In this document: positions 42,817 to 52,968 of the stretch, piece after piece | Position numbering within the stretch: the stretch's first letter is position 1 | Layout of the letters: every line of letters begins with the position of its first letter | Source of the DNA: JBCBSZ01 sp039185015 | GTDB lineage: Bacteria; Actinomycetota; Acidimicrobiia; Acidimicrobiales; Poriferisodalaceae | Assembly: GCA_039185015.1 (NCBI GenBank) | Contig: JBCDAU010000022.1 | Span: 21,288 to 85,287 of the forward strand | DNA: 64,000 nt | Direction of reading: 5' to 3' | Made by a program: the position numbers and the translations under genes | The notes under the pieces: generated by a model | The model's database searches: none | Told to the model about the DNA's origin: nothing | What the model saw: only the letters and a program-made list of their open reading frames with translations

Positions 42817-43229
42817 CGCCGCTCTACCTCGCTGACAAGTCGGCGCTCGAGCAGCGCCGGCACAGCAACGAGGCCCGAGACCTCCTCGCGCTGCTGCTCT
42901 CCCAGGGAGCCCTCGCATCGACCCACGTCGTCGCGCTCGAGGTCCTCTACTCAGCTCGCAACTCGCGCGACTACGAGACTCTTCGCTCGGGCATCGATGC
43001 GTTGCCGTGGCTTCCCTGCGACCAGGAGGTCATGGATCGGGCGATGGAGGTCCAACGGTTCCTGGCCGAACGAGGCCATCACCGGCTGCCGATCCCCGAC
43101 CTCGTCATCGCGGCGACCGCCGAGACGTTCGGCGCCACGGTGCTCCACTACGAACACGATTACGACGTGATCAGCGAGGTGACCGGTCAGCCGACCCGCT
43201 GGATCGTGCCCCGAGGTACGGGCGGCTGA
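42813..43229 (+). CDS. vapC: VapC-type PIN-domain toxin
   Basis: A 138-residue PIN ribonuclease. The four acidic metal ligands are visible: D8 (YLADKSAL), E43 (ALEVLYSAR), D96 (IPDLVIAATAE) and D116 (YEHDYDVI). The length is standard for VapC toxins, which cleave tRNA or rRNA when released from VapB. Cytosolic; encoded with the antitoxin and overlapping it by 4 bases. Confidence 0.9.
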   Translation: MTPLYLADKSALEQRRHSNEARDLLALLLSQGALASTHVVALEVLYSARNSRDYETLRSGIDALPWLPCDQEVMDRAMEVQRFLAERGHHRLPIPDLVIAATAETFGATVLHYEHDYDVISEVTGQPTRWIVPRGTGG

Positions 43230-43278
43230 TCTCCGGTGATGCGGGGGCGAACGAGGCGGGGGCGACCACCTCCGGCGC

Positions 43279-45135
43279 CTACCAGCCGAGGCGCTGGTCG
43301 GCGAGGCCCTTGTCGAGCTCGGCGCGGGCGTCCAGGACGCTCTGGTACTCCGAGACCTCGGGGACGCCGACCTGCCAGAACGCGCCGCCCTCGGTCCAGG
43401 TGTACTGGTCGACCTTGATGCAGATCACCGACGTGCGGTCGGCGGCCCGGGCCCGATCGACGGCCGAGCGGAGACCATCGAGGTCCTCGACCCACTCCGA
43501 CCGACAGCCCATGGCAGCGGCGTGCGCGGCGAAGTCGACCGTGAACGGCTCGGGTGAGCGGCAGTCCTCGATGAGGTTGTTGAAGGGCGTGCCGCCCTGG
43601 TTGATCTGCAGGCGGTTGATGACGGCGTAGCCGGCGTTGTCGCACACGATCACGATCATCTTGTGGCCGGCGAGCGCGGCGGCGTAGAGGTCGCTGTTCA
43701 TCATCAGGTACGAGCCGTCGCCGGTGAACACGAACGTGTCGCCCGGACCGTCGTGGTTGGCGATCGCCGCGCCCCAGCCGCCCGAGATCTCATACCCCAT
43801 GCACGAGTAGCCGTACTCACAGTCGAACGTGGCGACGCCCTTCGACCACCAGCCGTTGTTGAGCTCACCGGGGAGCCCGCCGGCGGCAGCGACGACGTAG
43901 TCATCGGAGGTGGCGAGATCGTTCACGGCCCGCACGACCTGGGCGTAGGAGTTGGCACCGCTGTCGGTCGTCGCGTCGTCGGAGCCGATCGCGTCGAGGT
44001 ACCGGAGGAAGCCGGCTTTCTCCTCGGCGGCCTGGGCGGTCCACGCGGCCGGCGTCGACCAGGCGCCGAGACGCTCCCCGAGCGCCACCAGCGTCTCCCT
44101 GGCGTCACCGACCACCGGCACGGACCGGTGCTTCACCGCGTCGAAGCGCTGGGCGTTGGCGCCGATGATGGTCACGTCGTCGTCGAACAGCGTCCACGAG
44201 GCCGTCGTGAAGTCCTGGAGGCGGCAGCCGACTGCGAGCACGACATCGGCGGCGGCGACCACGTTGTTGGCAGCGTCGCAGCCGGTGACGCCGACCGGTC
44301 CGACGTAGTTGGCGTGGTCGGCGACGAGCGACGACTTCCCGGCGACAGTCTCGACGACCGGCAGCCCGTGCTGCTCGGCGAACCCGCGCAGGGTGTCCTC
44401 GGCCAGCGAGTAGTGGACGCCGCCGCCGGCGATCACGACCGGCCGCTCCGCACTGCGCAGCACCTCGGCGGCGCGGTCGAGCTCGCTGACGTCAGCCCGC
44501 GGTCGTGGCGCCTCGTGGACGACGGTGTCGAAGAAGCGCACCGGATAGTCGTGGGCGTCGGCCTGGACGTCCTGGGGGAGTCCGATGAACGCCGGACCGC
44601 ACGAGGCCGGATCGAGCATCGTGGTCAACGCAGCGGGGAGCGCGTGCACGACCTGTGCGGGGTGGGTGATCCGATCCCAGAAGCGCACCACCGGACGGAA
44701 GGCGTCGTTGACCGTGGTCGACGGCGAGTCGAAGTGCTCGACCTGCTGCAGCACGGGGTCGGGAGCCCGAGTCGTGAAGGTGTCGCCACTGAAGAGCAGT
44801 AGTGGGAGTCGGTTGGCGTGGGCGACCGCGGCGGCAGTGACCATGTTGGTGGCGCCCGGACCGACCGACGATGTGGCGATCATGATCTGCTGACGCCGCT
44901 TCGCCTTGGCGAACGCGACGGCGGCGAGCGCCATGCCCTGTTCGTTCTGACCGCGCCAGGTCGGCAGATCGTCGCCGGCGACCTCGAGGGCGTGGCCGAG
45001 ACACGTGACGTTGCCATGGCCGAAGATGCCGAAGACGCCGGGGAACAGTGGCACCTCCTCGCCGTCGACGACGGTGCGCTGGGACACGAGCCAGCGGACG
45101 ATGGCCTGGGCGGTGGTGAGACGAACGGTGTCCAT
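43279..45135 (-). CDS. iolD: 3D-(3,5/4)-trihydroxycyclohexane-1,2-dione acylhydrolase (IolD)
   Basis: A 618-residue thiamine-diphosphate enzyme that opens the inositol-derived ring to 5-deoxy-glucuronate. N-terminal LFPGVFGIFGHGNVTCLGHAL and FAKAKRRQQIMIATSSVGPG are typical of IolD, and the C-terminal domain has the ThDP motif GDGSYLMMNSDLYAAA ending in the IVCDN segment. The length matches the family. It is the last gene of the minus-strand inositol operon, preceded by the inositol dehydrogenase 8 bases upstream. Confidence 0.92.
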   Translation of the reverse strand: MDTVRLTTAQAIVRWLVSQRTVVDGEEVPLFPGVFGIFGHGNVTCLGHALEVAGDDLPTWRGQNEQGMALAAVAFAKAKRRQQIMIATSSVGPGATNMVTAAAVAHANRLPLLLFSGDTFTTRAPDPVLQQVEHFDSPSTTVNDAFRPVVRFWDRITHPAQVVHALPAALTTMLDPASCGPAFIGLPQDVQADAHDYPVRFFDTVVHEAPRPRADVSELDRAAEVLRSAERPVVIAGGGVHYSLAEDTLRGFAEQHGLPVVETVAGKSSLVADHANYVGPVGVTGCDAANNVVAAADVVLAVGCRLQDFTTASWTLFDDDVTIIGANAQRFDAVKHRSVPVVGDARETLVALGERLGAWSTPAAWTAQAAEEKAGFLRYLDAIGSDDATTDSGANSYAQVVRAVNDLATSDDYVVAAAGGLPGELNNGWWSKGVATFDCEYGYSCMGYEISGGWGAAIANHDGPGDTFVFTGDGSYLMMNSDLYAAALAGHKMIVIVCDNAGYAVINRLQINQGGTPFNNLIEDCRSPEPFTVDFAAHAAAMGCRSEWVEDLDGLRSAVDRARAADRTSVICIKVDQYTWTEGGAFWQVGVPEVSEYQSVLDARAELDKGLADQRLGW

Positions 45136-45143
45136 GCTTGACC

Positions 45144-46142
45144 TCAGAACTCGTCGACCCGGACGGGTCGGCCTTCGGTGACGGAACGGCCGGCGGCGAG
45201 ACCGAGCACGAGCGCGGCCCGGCCGTCGGCGACGGTGACTTCAGGGGTCCCGGAACGGACGCCCTCGACGACGGCGTCCCACTGGGAGAGGTACGACGGC
45301 GCGTACCGCTCGAGGAAGAAGTGCTGCATCGGCGCGGTGGAGGTGCCGGCAGCGGTCGACAACGAGGTCGAGTGGTCGTGATGGTTGTGCGACGCGGCCA
45401 TGCCACCGGACCCGAAGGCCTCGACTCGCTGGTCGTAGCCGTAGACGGCTCGACGACTGTTGTCGATCGTGGTGATCGTGCCGTTCTCGTGCCGCATCAC
45501 CACGACCGCGGTGTCGAGGTCGCCCGCCTCGCCGATCGCCGGATCGACCCGGACGGCGCCGTGTGCGGTGACCTCGACCACCTCGGACCCGGCCACGTAT
45601 CGGGCCATGTCGAAGTCGTGCACCGTCATGTCGCAGAAGATCCCGCCCGAGGTCTCGATGTAGGAGATCGGCGGGGGACCGGGATCGCGGCTGGTGATGC
45701 GGAGCAGCTCGAGATCGCCCACCGTGCCGCCGTCGACCGCATCACGGACGGCCCGGTGCGAGGGGTCGTACCGCCGGTTGAAGCCGAGATGGACGGGGAT
45801 GCCGGCATCGGCGATGGCGGCGACGGCACGGTCGGTGCGGCCGAGATCGAGCGAGACCGGCTTCTCGCAGAACACCGGCACGCCCGCCTCGGCTGCGGCG
45901 ACGAGGAGGTCGACGTGGGTGTCGGTGCTCGTGCAGATCGCGACGAGGTCGACGTCGGTGAGCGCCTCGGCGACCGAGCCGGCGACCTGGACGCCCAGGC
46001 GTCCGCCGACCTCGGTGGCGGCCTCGGCGAAGACGTCGTACACCTTGGTCAGCTCGACCCCCTCGACCCGGTGGGCCAGGTAGTCGGCGTGCATGCGGCC
46101 GATGCGGCCGACACCGAGGACAGCGGTGCGAAGTTCGGTCAC
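45144..46142 (-). CDS. iolG: Gfo/Idh/MocA dehydrogenase, probable inositol 2-dehydrogenase (IolG)
   Basis: A 332-residue NAD-dependent dehydrogenase. The N-terminal Rossmann motif is VLGVGRIGRMHA, the catalytic lysine is in CEKPVSL, and the active-site Asp/His are in MTVHDFDMARY, with GFNRRYDPSHRA also typical of IolG. It oxidises myo-inositol to 2-keto-inositol, the first step of the pathway. Its ATG overlaps the SDR gene stop by 4 bases, and iolD follows 8 bases after its stop. Confidence 0.9.
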   Translation of the reverse strand: MTELRTAVLGVGRIGRMHADYLAHRVEGVELTKVYDVFAEAATEVGGRLGVQVAGSVAEALTDVDLVAICTSTDTHVDLLVAAAEAGVPVFCEKPVSLDLGRTDRAVAAIADAGIPVHLGFNRRYDPSHRAVRDAVDGGTVGDLELLRITSRDPGPPPISYIETSGGIFCDMTVHDFDMARYVAGSEVVEVTAHGAVRVDPAIGEAGDLDTAVVVMRHENGTITTIDNSRRAVYGYDQRVEAFGSGGMAASHNHHDHSTSLSTAAGTSTAPMQHFFLERYAPSYLSQWDAVVEGVRSGTPEVTVADGRAALVLGLAAGRSVTEGRPVRVDEF

Positions 46143-46975
46143 GGACGTGCCTCCTCGGGCTCTCCCCAGAGCAGCTGCCCGGGTGGGGGCATCGGCGCCT
46201 CGCCCGCGCCCCGCACGGACTGGTCGTAGTCGATCACGGCGCCGGTCATGAGGCCGGCGGCGTCCGAGGCGACGAAGCAGACGGTGCGGGCCAGCTCGGC
46301 GGGGTCGATCAGACGACCGAACGGCAGCCGGTCCGACGCCCGCTCGAGCCAGTCGTCCGGGGCGTCGTGCAGCTCACGCTGGACGCGATCCTCGTTCGGC
46401 GTGTCGATCCAGCCGGGTTGGACGAGGTTCACCCGGATCCGGTGGCGCATCAACGTGTAGGCCGCGTTGCGGGTCAGCGCAGCCAACGCCGCCTTCGAGG
46501 TGGAGTACGGGTACAGGAAGTCGCTGCCGCCGTGCGCGGCGACCGACCCGATGGTCACGACCGCGCCGGGCGAGCCGGCGGCGCGGAGCCGGTGAGCGAC
46601 CCCCGTGATGAGCATCCCCGGCGCCCGGACGTTGGTGTGCAGCAGCCGATCCCACAGCGCGGCGTCGGTGTCCCAGACCGATCCCCGGTCCGAGAGGGCA
46701 GCCGCGTTCACGAGCACGTGGGGGACGGGGAAGGCGTCGTCCGCAGCGGCCAGCACGGCCTCGACGCCCTCGACCGACGAGAGGTCGGCGGAGACGAAGC
46801 TCACGCCGTCGCCCAGGTCGGCGGCCGCTGCATCGCCCTTGGCCTGGTCGCGGCCGACGATGAGCGCCCGCTCGAGGCCGCCGGCGAGCAACCGCTCGAC
46901 GACGGCGCGGCCGACGCCCTGGCTGCCACCGGTCACGATGGCGCTCTTCCCGGCGAACTCCGGCTGTGCGCTCAC
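46139..46975 (-). CDS. Short-chain dehydrogenase/reductase
   Basis: A 278-residue classical SDR. The cofactor motif is VTGGSQGVGRA, NAAALSD stands in place of the NNAG segment, Ser in TIGSVAAH and the catalytic YxxxK in YSTSK. It probably oxidises a cyclic polyol or sugar. It lies between two Gfo/Idh/MocA genes in the inositol operon and overlaps iolG by 4 bases. A dispersed GC-rich repeat fills the 87-base gap upstream. The C-terminal 25 residues extend beyond the usual fold. Confidence 0.88.
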   Translation of the reverse strand: MSAQPEFAGKSAIVTGGSQGVGRAVVERLLAGGLERALIVGRDQAKGDAAAADLGDGVSFVSADLSSVEGVEAVLAAADDAFPVPHVLVNAAALSDRGSVWDTDAALWDRLLHTNVRAPGMLITGVAHRLRAAGSPGAVVTIGSVAAHGGSDFLYPYSTSKAALAALTRNAAYTLMRHRIRVNLVQPGWIDTPNEDRVQRELHDAPDDWLERASDRLPFGRLIDPAELARTVCFVASDAAGLMTGAVIDYDQSVRGAGEAPMPPPGQLLWGEPEEARP

Positions 46976-46990
46976 TGTTGCCCCCCGGTT

Positions 46991-47060
46991 CGGCCCGGCC
47001 GCAGCCCGTCAGGGCGAGGACCTCGGGAGGAGGGCGGGGCTCCGGGGCCCCGGCCGGGCG
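46991..47060 (+). repeat. Dispersed GC-rich intergenic repeat, copy E
   Basis: CGGCCCGGCCGCAGCCCGTC, then AGGGCGAGGACCTCGGGAGG, then the hairpin GGCGGGGC...GGGGCCCCGGCC. It lies inside the inositol operon between two cotranscribed genes and ends 3 bases before the stop at 47063. Confidence 0.75.
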
Positions 47061-47062
47061 TG

Positions 47063-48247
47063 TCAATCGAGTCCGACATCGCGGACCTCCTCCCACGACT
47101 CGGTGGCCCAGGAGCGCACCAGGGCATCCTGGACGCTGACGTACCGCAGCGCCTCGGCGAACCCGGGCTCGTGCTGGGCGCCCGAGGCGACGGCGCCGAG
47201 GAACTGGAGGGCCTCGATCACCTTGAGGTCCTCGTAGCCGATCGGGTTGGCGTCGCCGGGCACGAAGGCACCGTGGAACGGATAGCGATCGCCGGCCCGC
47301 ACCGTGGTGTAGCCGTCGTGCTTCCATCGGTCGTCGACGAGGAAGACCTCGAGCTCGTTCATCGTCTCGAAGTTCCACGACACGGCGCCCTCGGTGCCGT
47401 GGACGCTGAAGGCCATCTGGCTCTGTGGGCCGATCATCGATCGCGACGACTCGAAGATGCCCCGTGCGCCACTCTCGAACCTCACGAGGCAGCTCGCGTA
47501 GTCCTCGTTGGTGACGGCACCGGTCGGGTCACCGGGTGCGCCGCGGTCGTAGTGGGTTCCCTCGCCCGGCTGCGGTAGCGGGCGCTGGGGGATGAAGGTG
47601 TGGCGGGTGCCGACGAGGCTGGTGACGTCGCCCACCAGCATCATCGCCAGGTCCATGGCGTGCGAGAGGATGTCGGACGAGACGCCGTAGCCGGCCTCGT
47701 CCTCCAGGAAGCGCCACGACAGCAGGCCGAGGGGATCACTGCCGTACATCGAGTTGAAGCGGCCTGAGTAGTTGGTGATCTCGCCCAGCGCGCCGGAGTC
47801 GATGAGCTCCTTCGCGTAGAGGACCATCGGAGCCCAGCGGTAGTTGTAGCCGACCCCGGTGATCACGCCTGCCGTGCGGGCAGCCCGCTCGATGCGGGCC
47901 GTCTGCTCCGGCGTCCCGCCGACGGGCTTCTCGCAGAACACGTGCTTGCCGGCCTCGGCGGCGGCGACGCACAGCTCCTCGTGGAGCATGTTCGGAGTGC
48001 AGACGATGACGGCATCGACATCGTCGCGGGCGATCGCCGCGTGGGCGTCGTCGGTCCACGACGCGAAGCCGAAGGAGTCGACGGCCTCCTCGCCCCGGGC
48101 GGCGACGCTGTCGACGCAGACGACGAGGCGGGGGTCGGCCGGCCGGTCGGGGAAGAGCGTGGGGATGCGCAGGTAGGACCGGCTGTGGGCCTGGCCCATC
48201 CATCCGAAACCGATGACGGCGATGCCGACGGTCGGGCGAGCGCTCAT
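47063..48247 (-). CDS. Gfo/Idh/MocA-family oxidoreductase
   Basis: A 394-residue NAD(P)-dependent dehydrogenase: VIGFGWMGQAHS for the nucleotide, CEKPVGGTPEQ with the catalytic Lys, GVGYNYRWAPMV, and DILSHAMDLA with the Asp/His pair. It is longer than IolG and belongs to a different subgroup, so it may act on scyllo-inositol, a 2-keto-inositol epimer or another sugar acid. Its ATG overlaps the 2-hydroxyacid dehydrogenase stop by 4 bases. Confidence 0.88.
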   Translation of the reverse strand: MSARPTVGIAVIGFGWMGQAHSRSYLRIPTLFPDRPADPRLVVCVDSVAARGEEAVDSFGFASWTDDAHAAIARDDVDAVIVCTPNMLHEELCVAAAEAGKHVFCEKPVGGTPEQTARIERAARTAGVITGVGYNYRWAPMVLYAKELIDSGALGEITNYSGRFNSMYGSDPLGLLSWRFLEDEAGYGVSSDILSHAMDLAMMLVGDVTSLVGTRHTFIPQRPLPQPGEGTHYDRGAPGDPTGAVTNEDYASCLVRFESGARGIFESSRSMIGPQSQMAFSVHGTEGAVSWNFETMNELEVFLVDDRWKHDGYTTVRAGDRYPFHGAFVPGDANPIGYEDLKVIEALQFLGAVASGAQHEPGFAEALRYVSVQDALVRSWATESWEEVRDVGLD

Positions 48248-49170
48248 GTGAGTCCGATCCGGTCGAGGACCTGCGGGTTGCAGACGTGGTCGGGGGTGCG
48301 GCCGGCGAGCACGGCGTTCACCGCGTGGATGGCGGCCACCGACATCTTCATGCGGCCGGCGAACGTCGCCGAGGCCACGTGTGGCGTGATGATGGCGTCG
48401 TCGCGATGGAGCAGTGGGTGCTCGGGCGGGAGCGGCTCGGGATCGGTGACGTCGAGGGCGGCGACGGCGACCCGGCCATCGTCGAGCGCTGCGATGAGCG
48501 CATCGTGATCGACGAGCCCACCCCGGGCGCAGTTGACGAGGATCGTGCCCTCGGACAGCAGCGAGAGCTTCTCGGCGTCCATCAGGTGGCGGGTGTCGTC
48601 GGTGAGGGGGAGGTGGAGGCTGACCACATCGCTGCTCGCCAGCAGCTCGTCGAGCTCGGCCGTGCGGCGGTCGACCTCGGCGAACGGGTCGTGGACGACG
48701 ACCTCCATCCCGATGCCCTCGGCGATCTGCGCGACGCGACGACCGATGCGGCCGTAGCCGACGAGGCCGATCGTGAGGCCCGCCAGCTCGATGGCCGGGC
48801 TCCGGCCGGTGTAATCGCCGGTGGCGGCGCGGAGGTCGGCCTGGGTGCGATCGATCCGCTTGGCCGCCGCGAAGAGCAGGCCGATCGCGTGCTCGGCGGT
48901 CGAGATCGTCGGTCCGTCCGGTGTGTTGCACACCACGACGCCTCGCTCCGTCGCGGCGTCGAGGTCGACGGCGTCGACGCCGATGCCGGTTCGAGCGACG
49001 ATGCGCAGGTCCGGTGCCAGGTCCATGTGCGGACCGTCGTAGCGGACCGGTCCGGCGATGGCGGCGTGGGCGGTCGGCCACTCGGCCTGGTCCGGCCCGG
49101 TCACCTCGTGGGCGTCGTCGAGCTCCGGCAATGCCTCCGGGAGCGGCGCTCGATCGAAGAACACGCGCAT
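48244..49170 (-). CDS. D-isomer-specific 2-hydroxyacid dehydrogenase
   Basis: A 308-residue NAD-dependent dehydrogenase of the SerA/GyaR family. The Rossmann motif is GLVGYGRIGRRVA, the catalytic Arg lies in NCARGGLVDHDAL, the Glu in DVTDPEPLPPEHPL and the His in ITPHVASAT. The substrate domain is reduced but complete. Its presence inside an inositol operon, next to a Gfo/Idh enzyme, suggests handling of a hydroxy-acid intermediate; this is inference. The start overlaps the preceding gene stop by one base. Confidence 0.88.
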   Translation of the reverse strand: MRVFFDRAPLPEALPELDDAHEVTGPDQAEWPTAHAAIAGPVRYDGPHMDLAPDLRIVARTGIGVDAVDLDAATERGVVVCNTPDGPTISTAEHAIGLLFAAAKRIDRTQADLRAATGDYTGRSPAIELAGLTIGLVGYGRIGRRVAQIAEGIGMEVVVHDPFAEVDRRTAELDELLASSDVVSLHLPLTDDTRHLMDAEKLSLLSEGTILVNCARGGLVDHDALIAALDDGRVAVAALDVTDPEPLPPEHPLLHRDDAIITPHVASATFAGRMKMSVAAIHAVNAVLAGRTPDHVCNPQVLDRIGLT

Positions 49171-50084
49171 CAGCCCTCCTTCGCTTCGATGGCGGTGATG
49201 AGCAGATCAGCGGCCGCGCCGACCGCACCCGCGACGTCGCCGTCGGGTGGGTACAGCAGTGACCGGCCGATCACGTACCCCCGCACGTGGGGGACGGCGA
49301 GCGCTCGGGCCCAAGCCCGGCGGTCCGCCTCCGGGTCGGGCCCCGGCGCGCCGCCGAGCAACAGCGTGGGCATGGACGTCGTCGCCATGACCCGTTCGAC
49401 GTCGGCGGTCGCCGGCAGCTTCATCCAGGTGTGGGCCGTGCTGGTGCCCAGCGCAGATGCGACCCCGATCGCCCGGATGAGCGCGTCTTCCGAGGGGTCG
49501 AGCTTCGCCCTGCCGTCGACGCGGCGGTAGGGCAGGGGCTCGAGCATCGCCATGAGCCCGGCGGCAGCCAGCTCGCTCACGGCGGCGGCGCAGGCCTCGA
49601 GCGTGGGCAGCGTGCCGGCATCGTCGTCGTCGATCCGCAGCAGCATCTTGCCGCCCTCGAAGCCGGCTGCGACGAGCGACTCGGTGTCGTAGCCGGTCAT
49701 GCGGTCGTCGAGCTCCCACACCGACCCGAGGAGCCCGCCACGATTCATCGAGCCGACCACGATGCGACCATCAAGGGCACCCAGCACGGCGAGATCGTCG
49801 ATGACGTCGGGGCTGGCCATGACCCCGTCGACCCTCGGGTTCTCGAGGGCGACGAGGATCCGATCCAGCAACGAGCGACGGTCGGCCATCGCCGTCGCGT
49901 CGTCGCGGACCGAGAGCGCGCCGCGGGCCGGGTGGTCGGCCGCCACCAGGAAGAGGTGGCCGTCGTCGCCGAGGAGGGGTCGGCGACGACGCGCGGCGAT
50001 CTGTTGGCGGATCCGCTCGGGGTGGCGGAGCCGCGTGTCGAGCAGGTCGTTCCATCGCTCGTCGGTGAGCAGGATGCTGGTCAT
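49170..50084 (-). CDS. Cgl0159-family (beta/alpha)8-fold aldolase-like protein
   Basis: A 304-residue TIM-barrel protein of the DeoC/LacD-like group found in actinobacterial iol operons. The segments FLVAADHPARGAL, VDGVMASPDVIDDL and GGKMLLRIDDDDAGT and the strand AHTWMKLPA fit the family, with K in WMKLP as a possible Schiff-base residue. Family knowledge suggests cleavage of the 6-phospho-5-dehydro-2-deoxy-gluconate intermediate, i.e. an IolJ-type role. ATG 50084 is preferred over GTG 50093 because a GAGG lies 8 bases upstream. Its TGA overlaps the next ATG by one base. Confidence 0.75.
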   Translation of the reverse strand: MTSILLTDERWNDLLDTRLRHPERIRQQIAARRRRPLLGDDGHLFLVAADHPARGALSVRDDATAMADRRSLLDRILVALENPRVDGVMASPDVIDDLAVLGALDGRIVVGSMNRGGLLGSVWELDDRMTGYDTESLVAAGFEGGKMLLRIDDDDAGTLPTLEACAAAVSELAAAGLMAMLEPLPYRRVDGRAKLDPSEDALIRAIGVASALGTSTAHTWMKLPATADVERVMATTSMPTLLLGGAPGPDPEADRRAWARALAVPHVRGYVIGRSLLYPPDGDVAGAVGAAADLLITAIEAKEG

Positions 50085-50150
50085 CTCGGGCACCTCGGGG
50101 CGCGCTGCACGAGGACGAGCACGCGGGGTCGTTCTCCGAAGGGAGGGTGA

Positions 50151-50926
<776 letters not shown>

Positions 50927-50930
<4 letters not shown>

Positions 50931-52852
50931 CGTCGAATCCCTTCGGCGCGCAGGCGGATGAAGCGGTTGGAGACCACGGCGAGCAGCAGGATCACGCCGA
51001 GGAGGAGGAAGCGCCAGTCGCTGTTCCAGCGGGCGCTCGAGATGCCGATCAGTGGCATGGCCATGATGCAGGCGCCGATGGCGCCGCCGAAGGCCGTGCC
51101 GTAGCCGCCGGTCAGCAACGTGCCGCCGACGACGGCGGCGATGATGTACTCGAACTCCTCGCCATCGCCGGTGTTGGCCTGGATCGAGTTGATCCGGAAG
51201 GCGATCAGGATGCCGACCAGCCAGGCCGCGAAGGCCACCAGCATGAAGAGCTGGGTCTTGGTCCGAGCCGCAGGCACGCCGACCTGTCGAGCGGCCTCCT
51301 TGTTGCCGCCGACGGCGAACACCCAACTGCCGAACTTGGTGTTGGCGAGAACCCAGACCATCACCGAGGTGAACAGGACGAACCAGAACACACGGATGGA
51401 GGTCTTGGCCGGCGGGATCCCGGCCAGGATCTCGTCTTCGACGGTGAAGAGCAGCCGGAACGCCATGCCGATGCCCACCGCGACGACGCCGGCGATGATG
51501 ACGCGGTTGCCGAGACGGTCGGCGGCCCGGTCGACGAAGCGTCGCTCGGTGAAGCGAGAGGACACCACCGCCCAGCCGAAGAGCAACACGGCGATCGCGA
51601 GCAGGACCGAGAAGAGCCCGCCGCGGAACTTGGTGTCCGCGGAGTCGAGGAAGACCGTGGCGGCGACGATGGCCATGCCCAGCGCCATGGATGCCGTGAC
51701 GACGAACTTGGTGGCCGCGTTGACCGACAGCGCCTTCTGGGAGGCCATCGCCAGCGCGGTCATGCCGGCGGCGCAGATCCCGACGAACAGCATCGCCCGG
51801 ACGCCCTGGGTGGTGAAGGGGAAGAAGAGCTCGCCGTCCGATGACGAGTCGATGAGCATCGCGATCGCTGAACCGACCACGACCAGGCCGAGACCGAGGC
51901 CGACGCGACGCCGCATGGCGGGATCGAGCTGCATCGTGCCCGGCTCGGCGACCGGCTCGTAGCGCCAGCGTGCGAAGCCGTGCAGGGCGGCGAGGCCGCC
52001 GACCGAGATCAGGGCGGCGATGGCGACGTTGGCGCCGACGCCGTCGGTGGCATGGAGCAGGATCACCCCGACCACGGCGACCGCGGTCCCGCCGAGGAAC
52101 TGCGCGAGACCGCCGGGCTCGAGCGTGTCGCGACGCTGGAACCACAGCTCGCAGACGGCGAGCACGATCAGTGCCAGCCCGAGCAGGACGAACGCGGTGT
52201 AGAAGACGTCCCGCGCCTCGAACTGGTGGTCGTTGCGCTGCCACTCCGCAGCGAAGAACGGACGGAAGAAGTCGTAGTCCGACGCCTCGTCGGTCGTGCC
52301 CATCTGGATCTGGTCGACGGCCCGCTTCGAGAGACCGAGCTTCAGACCTCGGAGTGCGAAGAACGTCGCGAGGGTGATGATGAAGCTGGGTTGGCCGGTG
52401 CGTTCGACCATGAAGCCGTTCAGGTACCCGATGCCCAACGCCACGGCGAGCGAGAGCGGCAGGGCGAGGGCCAGGGGGATGCCGAGGCCGCCGAGCTCGC
52501 CGGTGTCCTTGACGATGTAGATGATCAGGATGCCCATCGCACCGGTCATGGCACCGGAGGACAGATCGAACTCGCCGCCGATCATCAGCATCGAGACGGC
52601 GACCGCCATGATGCCGAGGGAGGCGGCGATGTCGAGCCAGCCGAACGTCTGACCGACGGTGCCGAACGTGTTCGAGACGGCCCAGAAGACGGTCCAGATG
52701 CCGATCGCGCCGATCATGGCGCTCACCTCGGGCCGAACGAACAATCGCTGGAAGACCGAGCGGTAGGCCAATCGCTCGTCGGCGGGCGGCGCCGCAGCCG
52801 CCGGGCGTTCTTCGGTGGTCGACGTCGAGTCCGACGCCGTCGTATCGCTCAC
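50927..52852 (-). CDS. CUT2-type sugar ABC permease with long central insertion
   Basis: A 641-residue membrane protein. Residues 45-200 match the N-terminal half of ribose/inositol-type permeases (MLMIGGEFDLSSGAMTGAMG, then GYLNGFMVERTGQPSFIITL) and residues 475-641 the C-terminal half (TKFGSWVFAVGGNKEAARQV, then VVGGTLLTGGYGTAFGG). Between them lie about 270 residues with several extra hydrophobic helices, doubling the usual length of 320-350. GTG 52852 follows a GGGGGGA stretch. It is between the binding protein and ATPase genes. The extra region has no assigned role. Confidence 0.88.
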
Positions 52853-52915
52853 AGGTCCCCCCTCGGACGAGTGTGGTGGGTCAGTTGGGTGTGACCGCGG
52901 TGCGGCCACCGTGGT

Positions 52916-52947
52916 CTCGGAGGGGCCGGCGCCCCGGCCCCTCCGAG
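52916..52947. terminator. Stem-loop between binding-protein and permease genes
   Basis: A perfect 14-base inverted repeat (CTCGGAGGGGCCGG, loop CGCC, CCGGCCCCTCCGAG) lies 22 bases after the binding-protein stop. No T-run follows on the minus strand. Such structures often cause partial termination or protect the upstream mRNA, giving an excess of binding protein over membrane components. Confidence 0.7.
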
Positions 52948-52968
52948 CTCACGAACGATCCCGAAGGA

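Noticed and set aside
42613..43229. VapBC as evidence of a genomic island
   Set aside because: Base composition and neighbours are continuous with the rest of the sequence; a lone toxin-antitoxin pair is not enough.
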